Source of the DNA: an uncultured Lachnospiraceae bacterium
Lineage (GTDB): Bacteria > Bacillota > Clostridia > Lachnospirales > Lachnospiraceae
Length of the DNA stretch: 64,000 bases
Assembly: GCA_910586645.1 (NCBI GenBank)
Contig: CAJUIS010000003.1
Coordinates: 83,847 to 147,846, forward strand
Reading direction: 5' to 3'
Of this stretch, positions 7,801 through 16,342 are shown piece by piece (the stretch's first letter is position 1; every line of letters starts with the position of its first letter). Both the position numbers and the translations under genes were made by a program. Below the pieces are notes generated by a model. It was given only the letters and a program-made list of their open reading frames with translations, made no database searches and was not told the origin of the DNA.

Positions 7801-8691
7801 TTATGCGAGTTTTATCCCGTACGCCCGCATTGCTTCCGCAAGTTTTGCGGCGTTCTTTGCTTCCATTTCAGAAAGCGGCGCGCGAAGAGGTCCGGCCTCC
7901 ATCCCCATCAGGTTTAAAGCTTTCTTTACCGGAATCGGGTTTACTTCGCTAAACAGCGCGTCAATCAGCGTTTCCGCCTCAAGCTGCATCTTTGCCGCCC
8001 CGGCGATATCTCCGGCGAAAAATTTCTCACACATTTCATGCACCTGCCTTGGCGCAACGTTTGACCAGACGGAAATCACTCCGACCGCTCCAAGTGACAT
8101 CAGCGGGACTACAATGCCGTCTTCGCCGGAATACACATCAAGCCTGCCGTCCGTTAAGTACATTGTCTTTGCCGCCTGTGAAACATTTCCGGTCGCTTCT
8201 TTTAATCCTGTAATATTCTCCACGTTCTTATATAAGTATGCCGCAGTTTCCGGCAGAATATTACACCCGGTACGGGACGGCACGTTGTACATGATAATCG
8301 GAAGCTTCACTTCATCCGCAATCTTTGTATAATGCCCAATCAGCCCTGCCTGCGTCGCTTTGTTGTAATAAGGCGTTACAATCAAAAGTCCGTCCGCCCC
8401 GGCTTCCTCCGCCTCTCTGGAAAGCTGGACTGCCGTAGCCGTGCAGTTTGAACCTGTTCCGGCCACAACCGGAATCCTGTGGTTCGTAAACCTGACAGCC
8501 GCTTCAATCACTTCTTTATGCTCTTCCATGGAAAGCGTGGAACTCTCTCCTGTCGTTCCTGCAATAATAATGCAGTCCGTTCCTTCTTTTACCTGAAAGT
8601 CAATCAATTCTTCCAGTTTATCATAATTGATTTCCTGATTCTCCTTCATAGGGGTGACAATCGCCACGCCTGCGCCTTTAAATATGGCCAT
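7801..8691 (-). CDS. dapA: 4-hydroxy-tetrahydrodipicolinate synthase
   Basis: Condenses pyruvate and aspartate semialdehyde in the first committed step of lysine and diaminopimelate synthesis. The 296-residue TIM barrel shows GTTGES at 45-50, the catalytic tyrosine in MYNVPSRTG (Tyr135) and the Schiff-base lysine in GLKEATGN (Lys164). ATG at 8691 follows GGGAGGAA. The leader of about 290 nt carries a lysine riboswitch and a terminator, so expression falls when lysine is plentiful. dapB follows in the same direction. Confidence 0.95.
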   Translation of the reverse strand: MAIFKGAGVAIVTPMKENQEINYDKLEELIDFQVKEGTDCIIIAGTTGESSTLSMEEHKEVIEAAVRFTNHRIPVVAGTGSNCTATAVQLSREAEEAGADGLLIVTPYYNKATQAGLIGHYTKIADEVKLPIIMYNVPSRTGCNILPETAAYLYKNVENITGLKEATGNVSQAAKTMYLTDGRLDVYSGEDGIVVPLMSLGAVGVISVWSNVAPRQVHEMCEKFFAGDIAGAAKMQLEAETLIDALFSEVNPIPVKKALNLMGMEAGPLRAPLSEMEAKNAAKLAEAMRAYGIKLA

Positions 8692-8731
8692 GTTTTATTC
8701 CTCCCAAAACGTTTGAATTTCATACTGATGT

Positions 8732-8762
8732 AAAAACCGGCTCTTTTTCTGAGAGCCGGTAT
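8732..8762 (-). terminator. intrinsic terminator of the lysine riboswitch expression platform
   Basis: On the minus strand ACCGGCTCT pairs with AGAGCCGGT and is followed by TTTTTAC, between the aptamer and the dapA RBS. This is the expected OFF structure when lysine is bound. Confidence 0.85.
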
Positions 8763-8780
8763 AAGGGTTTCCACTTCTGT

Positions 8781-8946
8781 GATAGCGCACCATCTTTCGA
8801 AAAAGATGACAGTCATATATTTCTTCAACATATGCCCAAGAAAATATCCGCAGGAAATATTCTCTTTCGGCGCTTTCCCCTTTCACCTGTCTTCTTCTGC
8901 ACCTGCTGCATCCGACAGGCTACCGATGAATCGCGCAACCTCTATC
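8781..8946 (-). ncRNA. lysine riboswitch (L box) aptamer
   Basis: Read on the minus strand, the leader begins GATAGAGGTTGCGCGA and closes with GGTGCGCTATC, pairing as P1. Between them are the conserved L-box strings GGTGAAAGGGGAAAGCGCCGAA (split here as GTGAAAGGGG and GCGCCGAA), TTGGGCATATG with its downstream partner CATATATGACTGTCATCTTT read as CATATAT and ACTGTCAT, and the AGATGGTGCGC return strand. All five arms can be placed. It controls dapA-dapB and occupies most of the 317-nt gap upstream of dapA. Confidence 0.92.
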
Positions 8947-8975
8947 CGGTATCTATTCAGTTCTGCCTTATATGC

Positions 8976-9004
8976 AATATATCACGCTGCCAATCTTTTG
9001 TCAA
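8976..9004 (-). promoter_or_regulatory. promoter of the riboswitch-dapA-dapB transcript
   Basis: Minus strand TTGACA (8999-9004), 17-bp spacer, TATATT (8976-8981); the start of the aptamer lies about 30 nt downstream. Confidence 0.8.
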
Positions 9005-9007
9005 CCG

Positions 9008-9502
9008 TTATCCCGCCTGATTTTCCTGTATCAAATGATAGATTTCGCTGATGCAGGAACGCAGCTCATCCGGAAGAGCCCATCCGGTAAGAATCAAATC
9101 CGTATCTTCAGATTTTGCAGAAATAAGACTTTTTAATTCATCCGTCTGAAGCACCCCATGATCCACAAGGCCCAGCACCTCATCCAAAATCAAAAGGTCG
9201 CACTCCCCTGTCGTTAAAACCTTCTTGGCAAAATTGATGCCGTTTTTAATATTCTTTACTTCTTCCAACTGCTCTTCTTCTGAAAGTTCGTTAAAATATT
9301 CGGCGGATTTCTCGAAACGGAAAAATTTAATTTCCGGTTCCAGCCTTCTTAAATATTCCATTTTGTTACTGTCTTTTCCCTTTAAAAACTGAATGATAAA
9401 AACTGTTCTGCCTTCTGCAGCCGCACGTATCGCCTTTCCCAATGCAGCCGGTGACTTTCCTCTGCCTGCGCCGTAATACGCCTGTACGCTTCCAGATGCC
9501 AT
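9008..9502 (-). CDS. CobA/CobO/BtuR-family corrinoid adenosyltransferase-like protein
   Basis: A 164-residue P-loop protein of the ATP:corrinoid adenosyltransferase family (CobA/CobO/BtuR), which transfers the adenosyl group to Co(I) corrinoids. Seen are an N-terminal loop GAGRGKSPAALG (11-22), the strand TVFIIQFLKG, and LLILDEVLG and LILTGWALP as the Walker B and following strands. The family loop is normally GxGKGKTTAA; here Thr-Thr is Ser-Pro. Length is a little short, and the C-terminal end lacks some family tail. No other cobalamin genes are nearby, so it probably serves salvage or is a diverged homologue. Its stop lies within 4 nt of the promoter of the dapA transcript. Confidence 0.75.
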   Translation of the reverse strand: MASGSVQAYYGAGRGKSPAALGKAIRAAAEGRTVFIIQFLKGKDSNKMEYLRRLEPEIKFFRFEKSAEYFNELSEEEQLEEVKNIKNGINFAKKVLTTGECDLLILDEVLGLVDHGVLQTDELKSLISAKSEDTDLILTGWALPDELRSCISEIYHLIQENQAG

Positions 9503-9606
9503 AATAATCCTCCCTGTCTTTGGCAGCCGAAATTCGTTCTTACTGCCTACAATTTTCTATCTCCAGATTTTATTAAGATACCACATAACAGAAAAAAAAG
9601 CAAACT

Positions 9607-10233
9607 TTATTCCAGACGCTCCACTTTACTTACAGAAACTTCATAGGCAACCCTTTTTTCCGTCACATTTTCGCCTATCTTTTTGACATATTCCCGGCTC
9701 TGGATCCTTCCCCAGATTTCCACATGGCTGCCAACTTCAAAACCGGAAGCAAATCTTGCGTTCCTTCCCCAGCAGATGCATGGTATGTAATCCGACTTCC
9801 CGTAAGAACGGTTGACGGCAATCAAAAGATCCGCGATTTCCCTTCCAAGCGGCGTCTTCCGGTAAATCGGCTCCTTACAGACATAACCGTCCAGATAAAT
9901 CTGATTGCTCTTACTCTCTTCCATCTGCTCCTCTACAAACTCCAATTCCCTTGCAAAAACAGAAAGCACCAGCCTGTTTTTCTTTTCTTCATGCCGATTG
10001 TAAGATCTGAACTGCCCTGTGACATAAATCATCTGTCCTTCACAGTTCTGCGACGTATCAACGATTCGTTCAGACACCATGATGGGAATCACGTCTACAA
10101 AATCGCTCAGCCTGTTTACGGAAATGTCCACCATATAAAAGCCCTCCCCGTAAACCTCGTGACTGTACCTGAAATCCGATACAATCGTTCCTACAATAGA
10201 TACCTGGTTGTTTTCAAAAATTTTATCTGCCAT
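9607..10233 (-). CDS. SSB-like protein with two tandem OB folds
   Basis: A 208-residue single-stranded DNA-binding-like protein. The first OB fold (about 8-105) starts NNQVSIVGTIVSDF and contains GQMIYVTGQFRSYNR; the second (about 113-208) starts NQIYLDGYVCKEPIYRKTPLG and contains CICWGRNARFASGFEVGSHVEIWGRIQSR, the clearer SSB signature. The acidic SSB C-terminal tip (DDDIPF type) is absent, so recruitment of repair partners as by Escherichia coli SSB is doubtful. Start at ATG 10233 after GGGAGAA; the longer frame to 10311 has no RBS. It stands between topB and the adenosyltransferase gene and is presumably a second, non-essential SSB. Confidence 0.75.
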   Translation of the reverse strand: MADKIFENNQVSIVGTIVSDFRYSHEVYGEGFYMVDISVNRLSDFVDVIPIMVSERIVDTSQNCEGQMIYVTGQFRSYNRHEEKKNRLVLSVFARELEFVEEQMEESKSNQIYLDGYVCKEPIYRKTPLGREIADLLIAVNRSYGKSDYIPCICWGRNARFASGFEVGSHVEIWGRIQSREYVKKIGENVTEKRVAYEVSVSKVERLE

Positions 10234-10322
10234 GAATTTTTCTCCCTTCCTCTTTCCCCAGCTTATCTTCCTGGTGAACTGTACATCTGCAGCATTTTGA
10301 TTTGTTACCATAATATGTTTCC

Positions 10323-10344
10323 AAAGGTATGTTTCAGTACCTTT
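10323..10344. promoter_or_regulatory. 7-bp inverted repeat upstream of the SSB-like gene
   Basis: AAAGGTA and TACCTTT separated by 8 nt, perfect and without a following T run; a small operator is possible, but function is not shown. Confidence 0.25.
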
Positions 10345-10439
10345 CTACTGCATATTCATACCATGAAAGAATTACAAAAATTCACTTTTTCTGTCGATAA
10401 AATTTATTTTTATTCTGACACAGTCTGCTGCATTCCGGT

Positions 10440-12629
10440 TTATTTTAAATTCAATTTTGCAAATGCATCTGCAAAAGCGCTGTTTATCGGCGCCTCCGCT
10501 TCTTTCTTTTGTTTGTTCAAATAACGCTGCACATCTTTTTTATTCACTCCGGCCCCTTCTTTTTTCCGGCGCTCCTGGAATGCGGACAGTTTTTCCTTAT
10601 ATCCGCACGCACAGATAAAGGTTTCCTCTTCTCCCCTTACATACATCTCCATTTTTTTATGGCAGTTTGGACACCGGGCGTTCGTCATTTTAGACACTGT
10701 CTCCCTGTGGCCGCATTCCCTGTCCTGGCAAACCAGAAGCCTGCTGTTTTTCCCGTTTACGGCCAGCATTCGCTTTCCGCATACCGGACATTTCTTATTG
10801 GTCAGGTTATCATGCCGGAACGTTCCCTGGCCCGTTTTGATTTCCCCGACAATCTCCATTGTATACTCCCTGATATTCTTTAAAAACTCCTCTTTTTTCA
10901 GGGTTCCCTTTGCCACATCCGAAAGCTTCATTTCCCAGGCCGCCGTAAGCTCCGGTTTTTTCAAATCCTTTGGAACCAGTTCCAAAAGCTGCTTTGCCTT
11001 CTGCGTAATAAAAATATCCTTTCCCCGTTTTTCCATCAGAAACGTATGAAACAGTTTTTCAATAATATCGGCTCGCGTCGCCACTGTGCCAAGCCCTCCT
11101 GTCTCTCCCAGTGTCTTTATTGCCGCTTTTTCCTTTGTCTGCATATATTTCACCGGGTTTTCCATTGCCGACAGAAGCGTCGCCTCATTAAACGGCGCAG
11201 GCGGCTTCGTCATTCCCTTTGTTATTTTCTCACTTCGAATGACAAGCTCTTCCCCTTTCTTTATCTCCGGCAGCGTCTGCTCGCCAATCTCATCTTCCTC
11301 TTCCTCTTCGAAATCGTCCGGATTTTCATACACAGCCCGAAACCCCGGATCTTTTACGATTTTCCCCCTTGCCAGAAACGTTTCTCCCGCAGCTTCGGCA
11401 TACAGCGTCGTCTGCTCGTACAAAAAAGGCGGAAACAAAACGGCAAGAAACCTGCGGACTGCCAGATCGTAAATCTTTCGCTCCTCTGTCGTCATATGCT
11501 CAAGCTGCACATATTGTTCGGTCGGTATAATGGCATGATGATCGCTTACCTTTTTGTCATTTACAAACGAAGCGTTCGTTCGGACCGGCTTTGCCGCAAG
11601 ACCTGACGCAAGCTTCCGGTAAGGCCCGGCGGCGCATGCCATAAGACGCTCTTTTATCGTTTCCGCCACGTCAGTCCCTATATAGCGCGAATCCGTCCTC
11701 GGATAGGTCAGGGCCTTATGGTTTTCATACAGCCGCTGCATAATATTTAACGTCTCTTTCGCTGAATAGCCAAACTTTTTATTTGCGTCTCTCTGCAGCT
11801 CCGTTAAATCATACAGACCGGGAGCGAACATTTTTTTTGCTGTTTTTTCCACGGAGACAACCCGCAGTTTTCTTCCTTTTAAATTGTCCAGAAGCACCTG
11901 CATCCGGCCGCTTTCAAACGTACGGCTTCCCCTGCTTTTTTTATCCTGCCATATCCAGCTTATTCCCCCGGCTTCCAGCTTCATTCCATAATATTCTCTG
12001 GGTCTAAACGACCGGATTTCTTCTTCCCGCCCGGCTATCATAGCAAGCGTCGGCGTCTGCACGCGGCCGCACGAAAGCTGCGCATTGTATTTACAGGTAA
12101 GGGCGCGGGTAGCGTTGATTCCTACCAGCCAGTCGGCTTCGGCGCGGGCGGCGGCCGCGGCATAGAGGCTGTTATATTCCCTCCCGTCTTTTAAATTGGA
12201 AAAACCTTCCCGGATAGCCTTATCTGTTACAGAAGAAATCCAAAGGCGCTTTACCGGTTTCCTGCAGTCCGCTTTATTCAGTATCCAGCGGGCGACAAGC
12301 TCTCCTTCCCGCCCCGCGTCTGTGGCTATGATTACCTGCCCGACATCCTTCCGGCAAAGCTGCGCTTTTACATCTTTATACTGTTTTGACGTCTGTTTTA
12401 TCACAACCAGTTTCATCTGTTCCGGCAGCATGGGCAAAGTTTCAAGATCCCATTTGACATATTTTTTATCGTACTCTTCCGGATCCGCCAGAGTCACCAG
12501 ATGCCCAAGCGCCCAGGTGACCACGTAATCCCTCCCTTCCATGGCGCCAGGCAGCTTTTTTGTGCAGTGCAGAACCCTTGCAATGTCTCTGGCCACAGAA
12601 GGCTTTTCTGCAATAACCAATGATTTCAT
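10440..12629 (-). CDS. topB: DNA topoisomerase III (type IA)
   Basis: ATP-independent type IA topoisomerase that passes single strands and resolves replication or recombination intermediates. The 729-residue product begins with a TOPRIM domain (LVIAEKPSVARDIARVL; the acidic DAGREGE motif at 104-110), carries ALTYPRTDSRYI with active-site Tyr309, and ends with two zinc-ribbon-like modules (CPVCGKR...CQDRECGHR and CPNCHKK...CACGYKE). Overall it matches chromosomal TopB of Firmicutes. ATG at 12629 follows AAGGAAG. No integrative-element genes are close, which argues for the housekeeping copy and not an element-borne one. Confidence 0.93.
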   Translation of the reverse strand: MKSLVIAEKPSVARDIARVLHCTKKLPGAMEGRDYVVTWALGHLVTLADPEEYDKKYVKWDLETLPMLPEQMKLVVIKQTSKQYKDVKAQLCRKDVGQVIIATDAGREGELVARWILNKADCRKPVKRLWISSVTDKAIREGFSNLKDGREYNSLYAAAAARAEADWLVGINATRALTCKYNAQLSCGRVQTPTLAMIAGREEEIRSFRPREYYGMKLEAGGISWIWQDKKSRGSRTFESGRMQVLLDNLKGRKLRVVSVEKTAKKMFAPGLYDLTELQRDANKKFGYSAKETLNIMQRLYENHKALTYPRTDSRYIGTDVAETIKERLMACAAGPYRKLASGLAAKPVRTNASFVNDKKVSDHHAIIPTEQYVQLEHMTTEERKIYDLAVRRFLAVLFPPFLYEQTTLYAEAAGETFLARGKIVKDPGFRAVYENPDDFEEEEEDEIGEQTLPEIKKGEELVIRSEKITKGMTKPPAPFNEATLLSAMENPVKYMQTKEKAAIKTLGETGGLGTVATRADIIEKLFHTFLMEKRGKDIFITQKAKQLLELVPKDLKKPELTAAWEMKLSDVAKGTLKKEEFLKNIREYTMEIVGEIKTGQGTFRHDNLTNKKCPVCGKRMLAVNGKNSRLLVCQDRECGHRETVSKMTNARCPNCHKKMEMYVRGEEETFICACGYKEKLSAFQERRKKEGAGVNKKDVQRYLNKQKKEAEAPINSAFADAFAKLNLK

Positions 12630-12728
12630 ATTTTATGTCTTCCTTTCTGTCTCTCTGATTCCCAAAAACTTATTTTTGTAGTCATAATATCATTTAACAG
12701 AAAAAATTTCAATTTTGCTTCCATAAGA

Positions 12729-12768
12729 AAAAGTGTAAAATCCGACAAAAAACAGACTTTACACTTTT
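12729..12768 (-). terminator. terminator after the chemotaxis receptor gene
   Basis: AAAAGTGTAAA and TTTACACTTTT form a perfect 11-bp stem with an 18-nt loop just after the minus-strand stop at 12799. Confidence 0.7.
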
Positions 12769-12798
12769 CATCTTACTTATTTGAAATACCTCAAAGCC

Positions 12799-14805
12799 CT
12801 ATTGCTTCAACCGGAATCTCGCCACCAGCCCTTTTAACGCAGCCGCCTGTCCCGACAGCTCCTCGCTCGCCGCAGCGCTCTCTTCTGCAGTCGCCATATT
12901 CGTCTGAACCACTTCCGAAATCTGTTCAATCCCTTTTGTAATTTCCGTCGCGTCTTCTGCCTGCTGTTTTGTATGTTCTGCAATTTCATTTACCAGCCCG
13001 CTCATCTCGCCGGAACGGACTGCAACATCCAGCATGGACTGCGCCGTCTCCTGCGCAGCGCATACGCTCTCCTCCATAGAGTCAATCGTCTCGTTTAAAA
13101 GAACCGTCGTTTCCTGTGCGGCCTCTGTAGATTTCCCGGCCAGATCCCTGACTTCAGACGCCACAACTGCAAATCCCTTCCCTGCCTCTCCTGCACGCGC
13201 AGCTTCCACGGCCGCATTCAGCGCAAGTATATTTGTCTGGAATGCAATGTCTTCTATTACTTTTACAATCCTGTGGATTTCTGTAGATTTATCGCTGCTC
13301 TTTTGTATCACTTCCGTCATATGCCGCATCTTCTGGTTGCTCTCCAAAAGGCTCTGCTTTACTTCCTCCGACAAATCCTTAGCCTTCTGCGCTCCTTTTG
13401 CCACTTCTCTTACGCTGTCAGAAACAGAGCCGATGTGGCCTGCCAGAGCATCCACCTCAGACGCCTGCTCCGCAGAACCTTTAGACAGTGTAACGGCTCC
13501 GCCGGAAACCTGCTGTGAACCCGCCGACACTTCTTTTGACGCGGCATATATCTGCTTCATTGCGCCGTTTAATTCCACGGAAATTTCTTCCATGGACGCC
13601 TTCAGCTTTGCAAACTCGCCAACATATTCATTTTCCAGGGTAAACGTCAGATCTCCGGCTGCAATCTCTTTTAATTTTTCTGAAATTTCATTGATATAGG
13701 TCACATACCCGCGAAGCTGCTTTGTCACCCGGTTAAAATTATCTGCCAATACGCCAAGCTCGTCTCCAGACCGGTAGCGGATTGTCTGATCCAAATCCCC
13801 TTCCGCTATCCGGGTAGCCACCCGGCTTAACTCCCTTACCGGTTTCCCTATAATAAAACGAACGGACAGAATCACCAAAAAAAGCATAATCACTGACACT
13901 GCCACAGCGGCCAGCGTCAAAATTCTTGTCAAATCATTCAGTTCCTGTAAAACCTCTGATTTTGACACATAAGAAACCGCCTTCCAGTCGCTGTCCGGTA
14001 TATTTTCCACCTGAATATAAGTATCCGCCCAGACAGACAATCCCGTCTGCCCGCCTTTAATCTGTTCGTTGACATAGGCGTATATGCCGTCTTCCATTTT
14101 ATCTAATTTCTGACCTGTAATCTCACTGTCTTTATGTCCGATAATCGTATTTGTCCGGGCGTCCACCAGAAAAATCCCGCCGGTATCTTCAATCTGAATG
14201 CCGCTTACAATCTTGGAGATAGAATCTAAATATACATCCGCCGCCGCGACGCCCCGCACCTTTCCGCCGCCGTCCCGCAGCATTCCGGAAGCGCCCACTA
14301 CATAGGACTGGCTGTCCTCGTCAAAATATACGTCGCCCAGAATAAACTCCTCAGAAACAATCCCGTCCTTGTACCAGCTCTTGGAAAGCGCGTCAAAATC
14401 CGCTCCCGGAACAAAGGAAGCATGATGCAGAGAACCGTCCGTCAGGGCTGCATACAGCCCGGCAGGATATGCCTCATTCTGATCCGCCGTGTGTTTGATA
14501 AAATTTTTCAGTTCCGGCACGTCCATATCCTCATATTCTATCGTATCCCTCTGCGCTTCCAGCATGGCCAGCGTCTTATTCATCCATGCTTTTGTTTCCT
14601 GGATTGTCCGCTCTGTCGTCGCCCGCAAAATATCCTCGCTCTTGTCCAAAAGCGTCTTCGACATATTCCTGTTCATGTACGACAGCAGCAGCGACAAAGC
14701 AATCGCCATACTCACGACAACCGCAGCCACCAGCTTCCCCGCTATTCCGATCCCCCGCCGCATAGATGAGGCTGCCCTGACTGGCTTCTCTCTTTTAGAT
14801 TCCAT
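12799..14805 (-). CDS. methyl-accepting chemotaxis protein with Cache sensor
   Basis: A 668-residue transmembrane chemoreceptor. An N-terminal helix (about 22-43) and a second helix (about 293-317) bracket an extracytoplasmic dCache-like domain (about 50-290, with WYKDGIVSEEFILGDVYFDEDS typical of dCACHE_1). HAMP follows with RFIIGKPVRELSRVATRIAEGDL, then the coiled signalling domain with the highly conserved tip EAARAGEAGKGFAVVASEVRDLA. It signals to CheW-CheA. The start at 14805 is chosen because AAGGGGAG lies 7 nt before it. No che or flagellar genes are in the window, so the pathway it serves cannot be read here. Confidence 0.9.
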   Translation of the reverse strand: MESKREKPVRAASSMRRGIGIAGKLVAAVVVSMAIALSLLLSYMNRNMSKTLLDKSEDILRATTERTIQETKAWMNKTLAMLEAQRDTIEYEDMDVPELKNFIKHTADQNEAYPAGLYAALTDGSLHHASFVPGADFDALSKSWYKDGIVSEEFILGDVYFDEDSQSYVVGASGMLRDGGGKVRGVAAADVYLDSISKIVSGIQIEDTGGIFLVDARTNTIIGHKDSEITGQKLDKMEDGIYAYVNEQIKGGQTGLSVWADTYIQVENIPDSDWKAVSYVSKSEVLQELNDLTRILTLAAVAVSVIMLFLVILSVRFIIGKPVRELSRVATRIAEGDLDQTIRYRSGDELGVLADNFNRVTKQLRGYVTYINEISEKLKEIAAGDLTFTLENEYVGEFAKLKASMEEISVELNGAMKQIYAASKEVSAGSQQVSGGAVTLSKGSAEQASEVDALAGHIGSVSDSVREVAKGAQKAKDLSEEVKQSLLESNQKMRHMTEVIQKSSDKSTEIHRIVKVIEDIAFQTNILALNAAVEAARAGEAGKGFAVVASEVRDLAGKSTEAAQETTVLLNETIDSMEESVCAAQETAQSMLDVAVRSGEMSGLVNEIAEHTKQQAEDATEITKGIEQISEVVQTNMATAEESAAASEELSGQAAALKGLVARFRLKQ

Positions 14806-15006
14806 ATGCATACTCCCCTTTTTCATTTGCTTTTCCAATGCCAAAAGAAATCATTTCTTCTATTATATCAGGTGAAATCTGGAAATACAAGACTCTTGCC
14901 GACAGAGCGCAGAAATCAAAAACAAATAGATTTTTTCTTCTATTTATGATACAATAATTCAAAAATCAACGCCCGCAACGGGCAAGGAGAGTGAGGAAAG
15001 CGCCCT

Positions 15007-15759
15007 ATGAAAAAAAAGAAAAAGAACCCGGCATTTAAAATCGCCTTCTTTCTGGCTCTTATTGTCTTTCTTTTTGCCGCTACAAGGCTAGGAATGTTTT
15101 TCTATCGGTATTACAAAGAAGATTCTTCCTATAAAGAGCTTGAAACCTATGCCGAACTGGATGAAACGCCGCCTGCAACCGCGGAAGCTCCGCAATATGT
15201 ATCCCCGATTGATTTTTCTTCCTTACAGGAATTAAACCCTGATACGATTGCATGGATTTATTTTGAAAATATGGATCTCAGCTATCCGGTTGTACAGGGA
15301 GAAGACGACGACTTTTATCTGCATCATGGTTTTTACAAAGAGGAAAATACCAGCGGATGCATTTTTCTGGACACACAGTCTGCAGCGGATTTTTCCAGCG
15401 ACAATTCCTTTGTCTATGGCCACAACATGAAAAACAAATCCATGTTCGCCAAACTGAATCAATACACGGACGAAGCTTTTTACCGGGAAAATACGACTTT
15501 CCTGGTATATACGCCGACAGCCACAAAACGGTACGAGATTTATTCCTGTTATCCGGCGGAGCTGGACTGGGATTCCTTCACTTACCAGTTTGACAGCCCG
15601 GAAGCCTATGCCCTGTGGCAGACAACGGTAAAAGGCCGGAGCCTTTACGACACAGGCGTTGTGCCTGACGTCTCACAGAAAACCGTAACCTTAATGACCT
15701 GTACTCCCAAAGGCAGCGACTACCGTTTCCTGGTTCATGGAAGACTGATTGAAAAATAA
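15007..15759 (+). CDS. srtB: class B sortase
   Basis: A 250-residue membrane-anchored cysteine transpeptidase. One N-terminal helix (about 11-33) is followed by the sortase barrel with SFVYGHNMKN (His139), LMTCTPKG (Cys232) and YRFLVHGR (Arg240), and the SrtB-type extra N-terminal helices and long beta6-beta7 insertion with DSFTYQF. Class B enzymes attach NPQTN- or PPKTG-type proteins to the wall and in Clostridia often act as the housekeeping sortase. No clear matching motif was seen in its neighbours, whose signals are LPxTG-like. It faces the twelve-gene surface operon tail to tail. RBS is AGTGAGG and the -10 is TACAAT near 14950. Confidence 0.9.
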   Translation: MKKKKKNPAFKIAFFLALIVFLFAATRLGMFFYRYYKEDSSYKELETYAELDETPPATAEAPQYVSPIDFSSLQELNPDTIAWIYFENMDLSYPVVQGEDDDFYLHHGFYKEENTSGCIFLDTQSAADFSSDNSFVYGHNMKNKSMFAKLNQYTDEAFYRENTTFLVYTPTATKRYEIYSCYPAELDWDSFTYQFDSPEAYALWQTTVKGRSLYDTGVVPDVSQKTVTLMTCTPKGSDYRFLVHGRLIEK

Positions 15760-15773
15760 AAACAACGCATTGC

Positions 15774-15801
15774 AAAAGCGCCTGCAGCAGCAGGCGCTTT
15801 C
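15774..15801. terminator. bidirectional terminator between srtB and the surface operon
   Basis: AAAGCGCCTG and CAGGCGCTTT pair perfectly around CAGCAG. It ends both the srtB transcript and the twelve-gene minus-strand run. Confidence 0.75.
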
Positions 15802-15811
15802 ATTATAATCG

Positions 15812-16342
15812 TTATTCTTTTTCTTCTTTCCGTCTTCCCAAAAAAGACGCCGCACCCTGAAGGATCAGGGAGAGAGCGACAATCGCCGCAGCCGTTATCT
15901 TCCCGGCAAAGCTTGCCAGAAACTCGGCGATCCCGCCCACCATCGGAATGGATAAATTCACTTTTCCGATAAAATTGGCATAGGGAACCGGATTCATGTC
16001 CTTCGTTTCATTGGCGTCGCCCTTTGTAATAAATTCCCCCATTAACACCTGATTTTCCAAAACGCGGTGCGTAATAATTGAAAATTCATCTTTTGCCCCG
16101 TAAAATGCAATGACGTCGTCTTCCGCAATATCTTCCGGGGACATCTCTTTAATATACACCAGGCTTCCAATCGGAATCGCCGGCTCCATACTTCCGCTGA
16201 TTACCGTATAAATATGGTATCCAAACATTTTTGGAACTGTCAGCGGGACGCAAACCGCTATAACCGCAATCAATAAAAAGATGCCCAGGGCGTTGCACAC
16301 AGCAGCGCCCGGACTCCTTTTCTTACTTGTTTTCTTTTTCAT
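15812..16342 (-). CDS. sipW: SipW-type signal peptidase I
   Basis: A 176-residue membrane protein of the ER-type/SipW group of signal peptidase I. An N-terminal helix (about 15-37) precedes TVISGSMEPAIPIGS (nucleophile Ser51) and SIITHRVLE, where His92 stands in place of the bacterial general-base Lys; a glycine/alanine-rich C-terminal helix ends in RRKEEKE. In Bacillus this type is needed to mature TasA and TapA. Here the two TasA-like proteins encoded at 18239-19548 are the obvious substrates. Its start overlaps the end of the MucBP-like gene by 20 nt, showing tight coupling, and it is the last gene of the operon. Confidence 0.9.
   Translation of the reverse strand: MKKKTSKKRSPGAAVCNALGIFLLIAVIAVCVPLTVPKMFGYHIYTVISGSMEPAIPIGSLVYIKEMSPEDIAEDDVIAFYGAKDEFSIITHRVLENQVLMGEFITKGDANETKDMNPVPYANFIGKVNLSIPMVGGIAEFLASFAGKITAAAIVALSLILQGAASFLGRRKEEKE

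Noticed and set aside
11046..11606. 186-codon plus-strand frame opposite topB
   Set aside because: Lies wholly inside topB on the other strand; no start signals or family features.
14970..15006. GCCCGCAACGGGC hairpin before srtB as a c-di-GMP riboswitch
   Set aside because: Only a 5-bp hairpin beside the RBS is present; the conserved GEMM core and tetraloop-receptor strings are absent.
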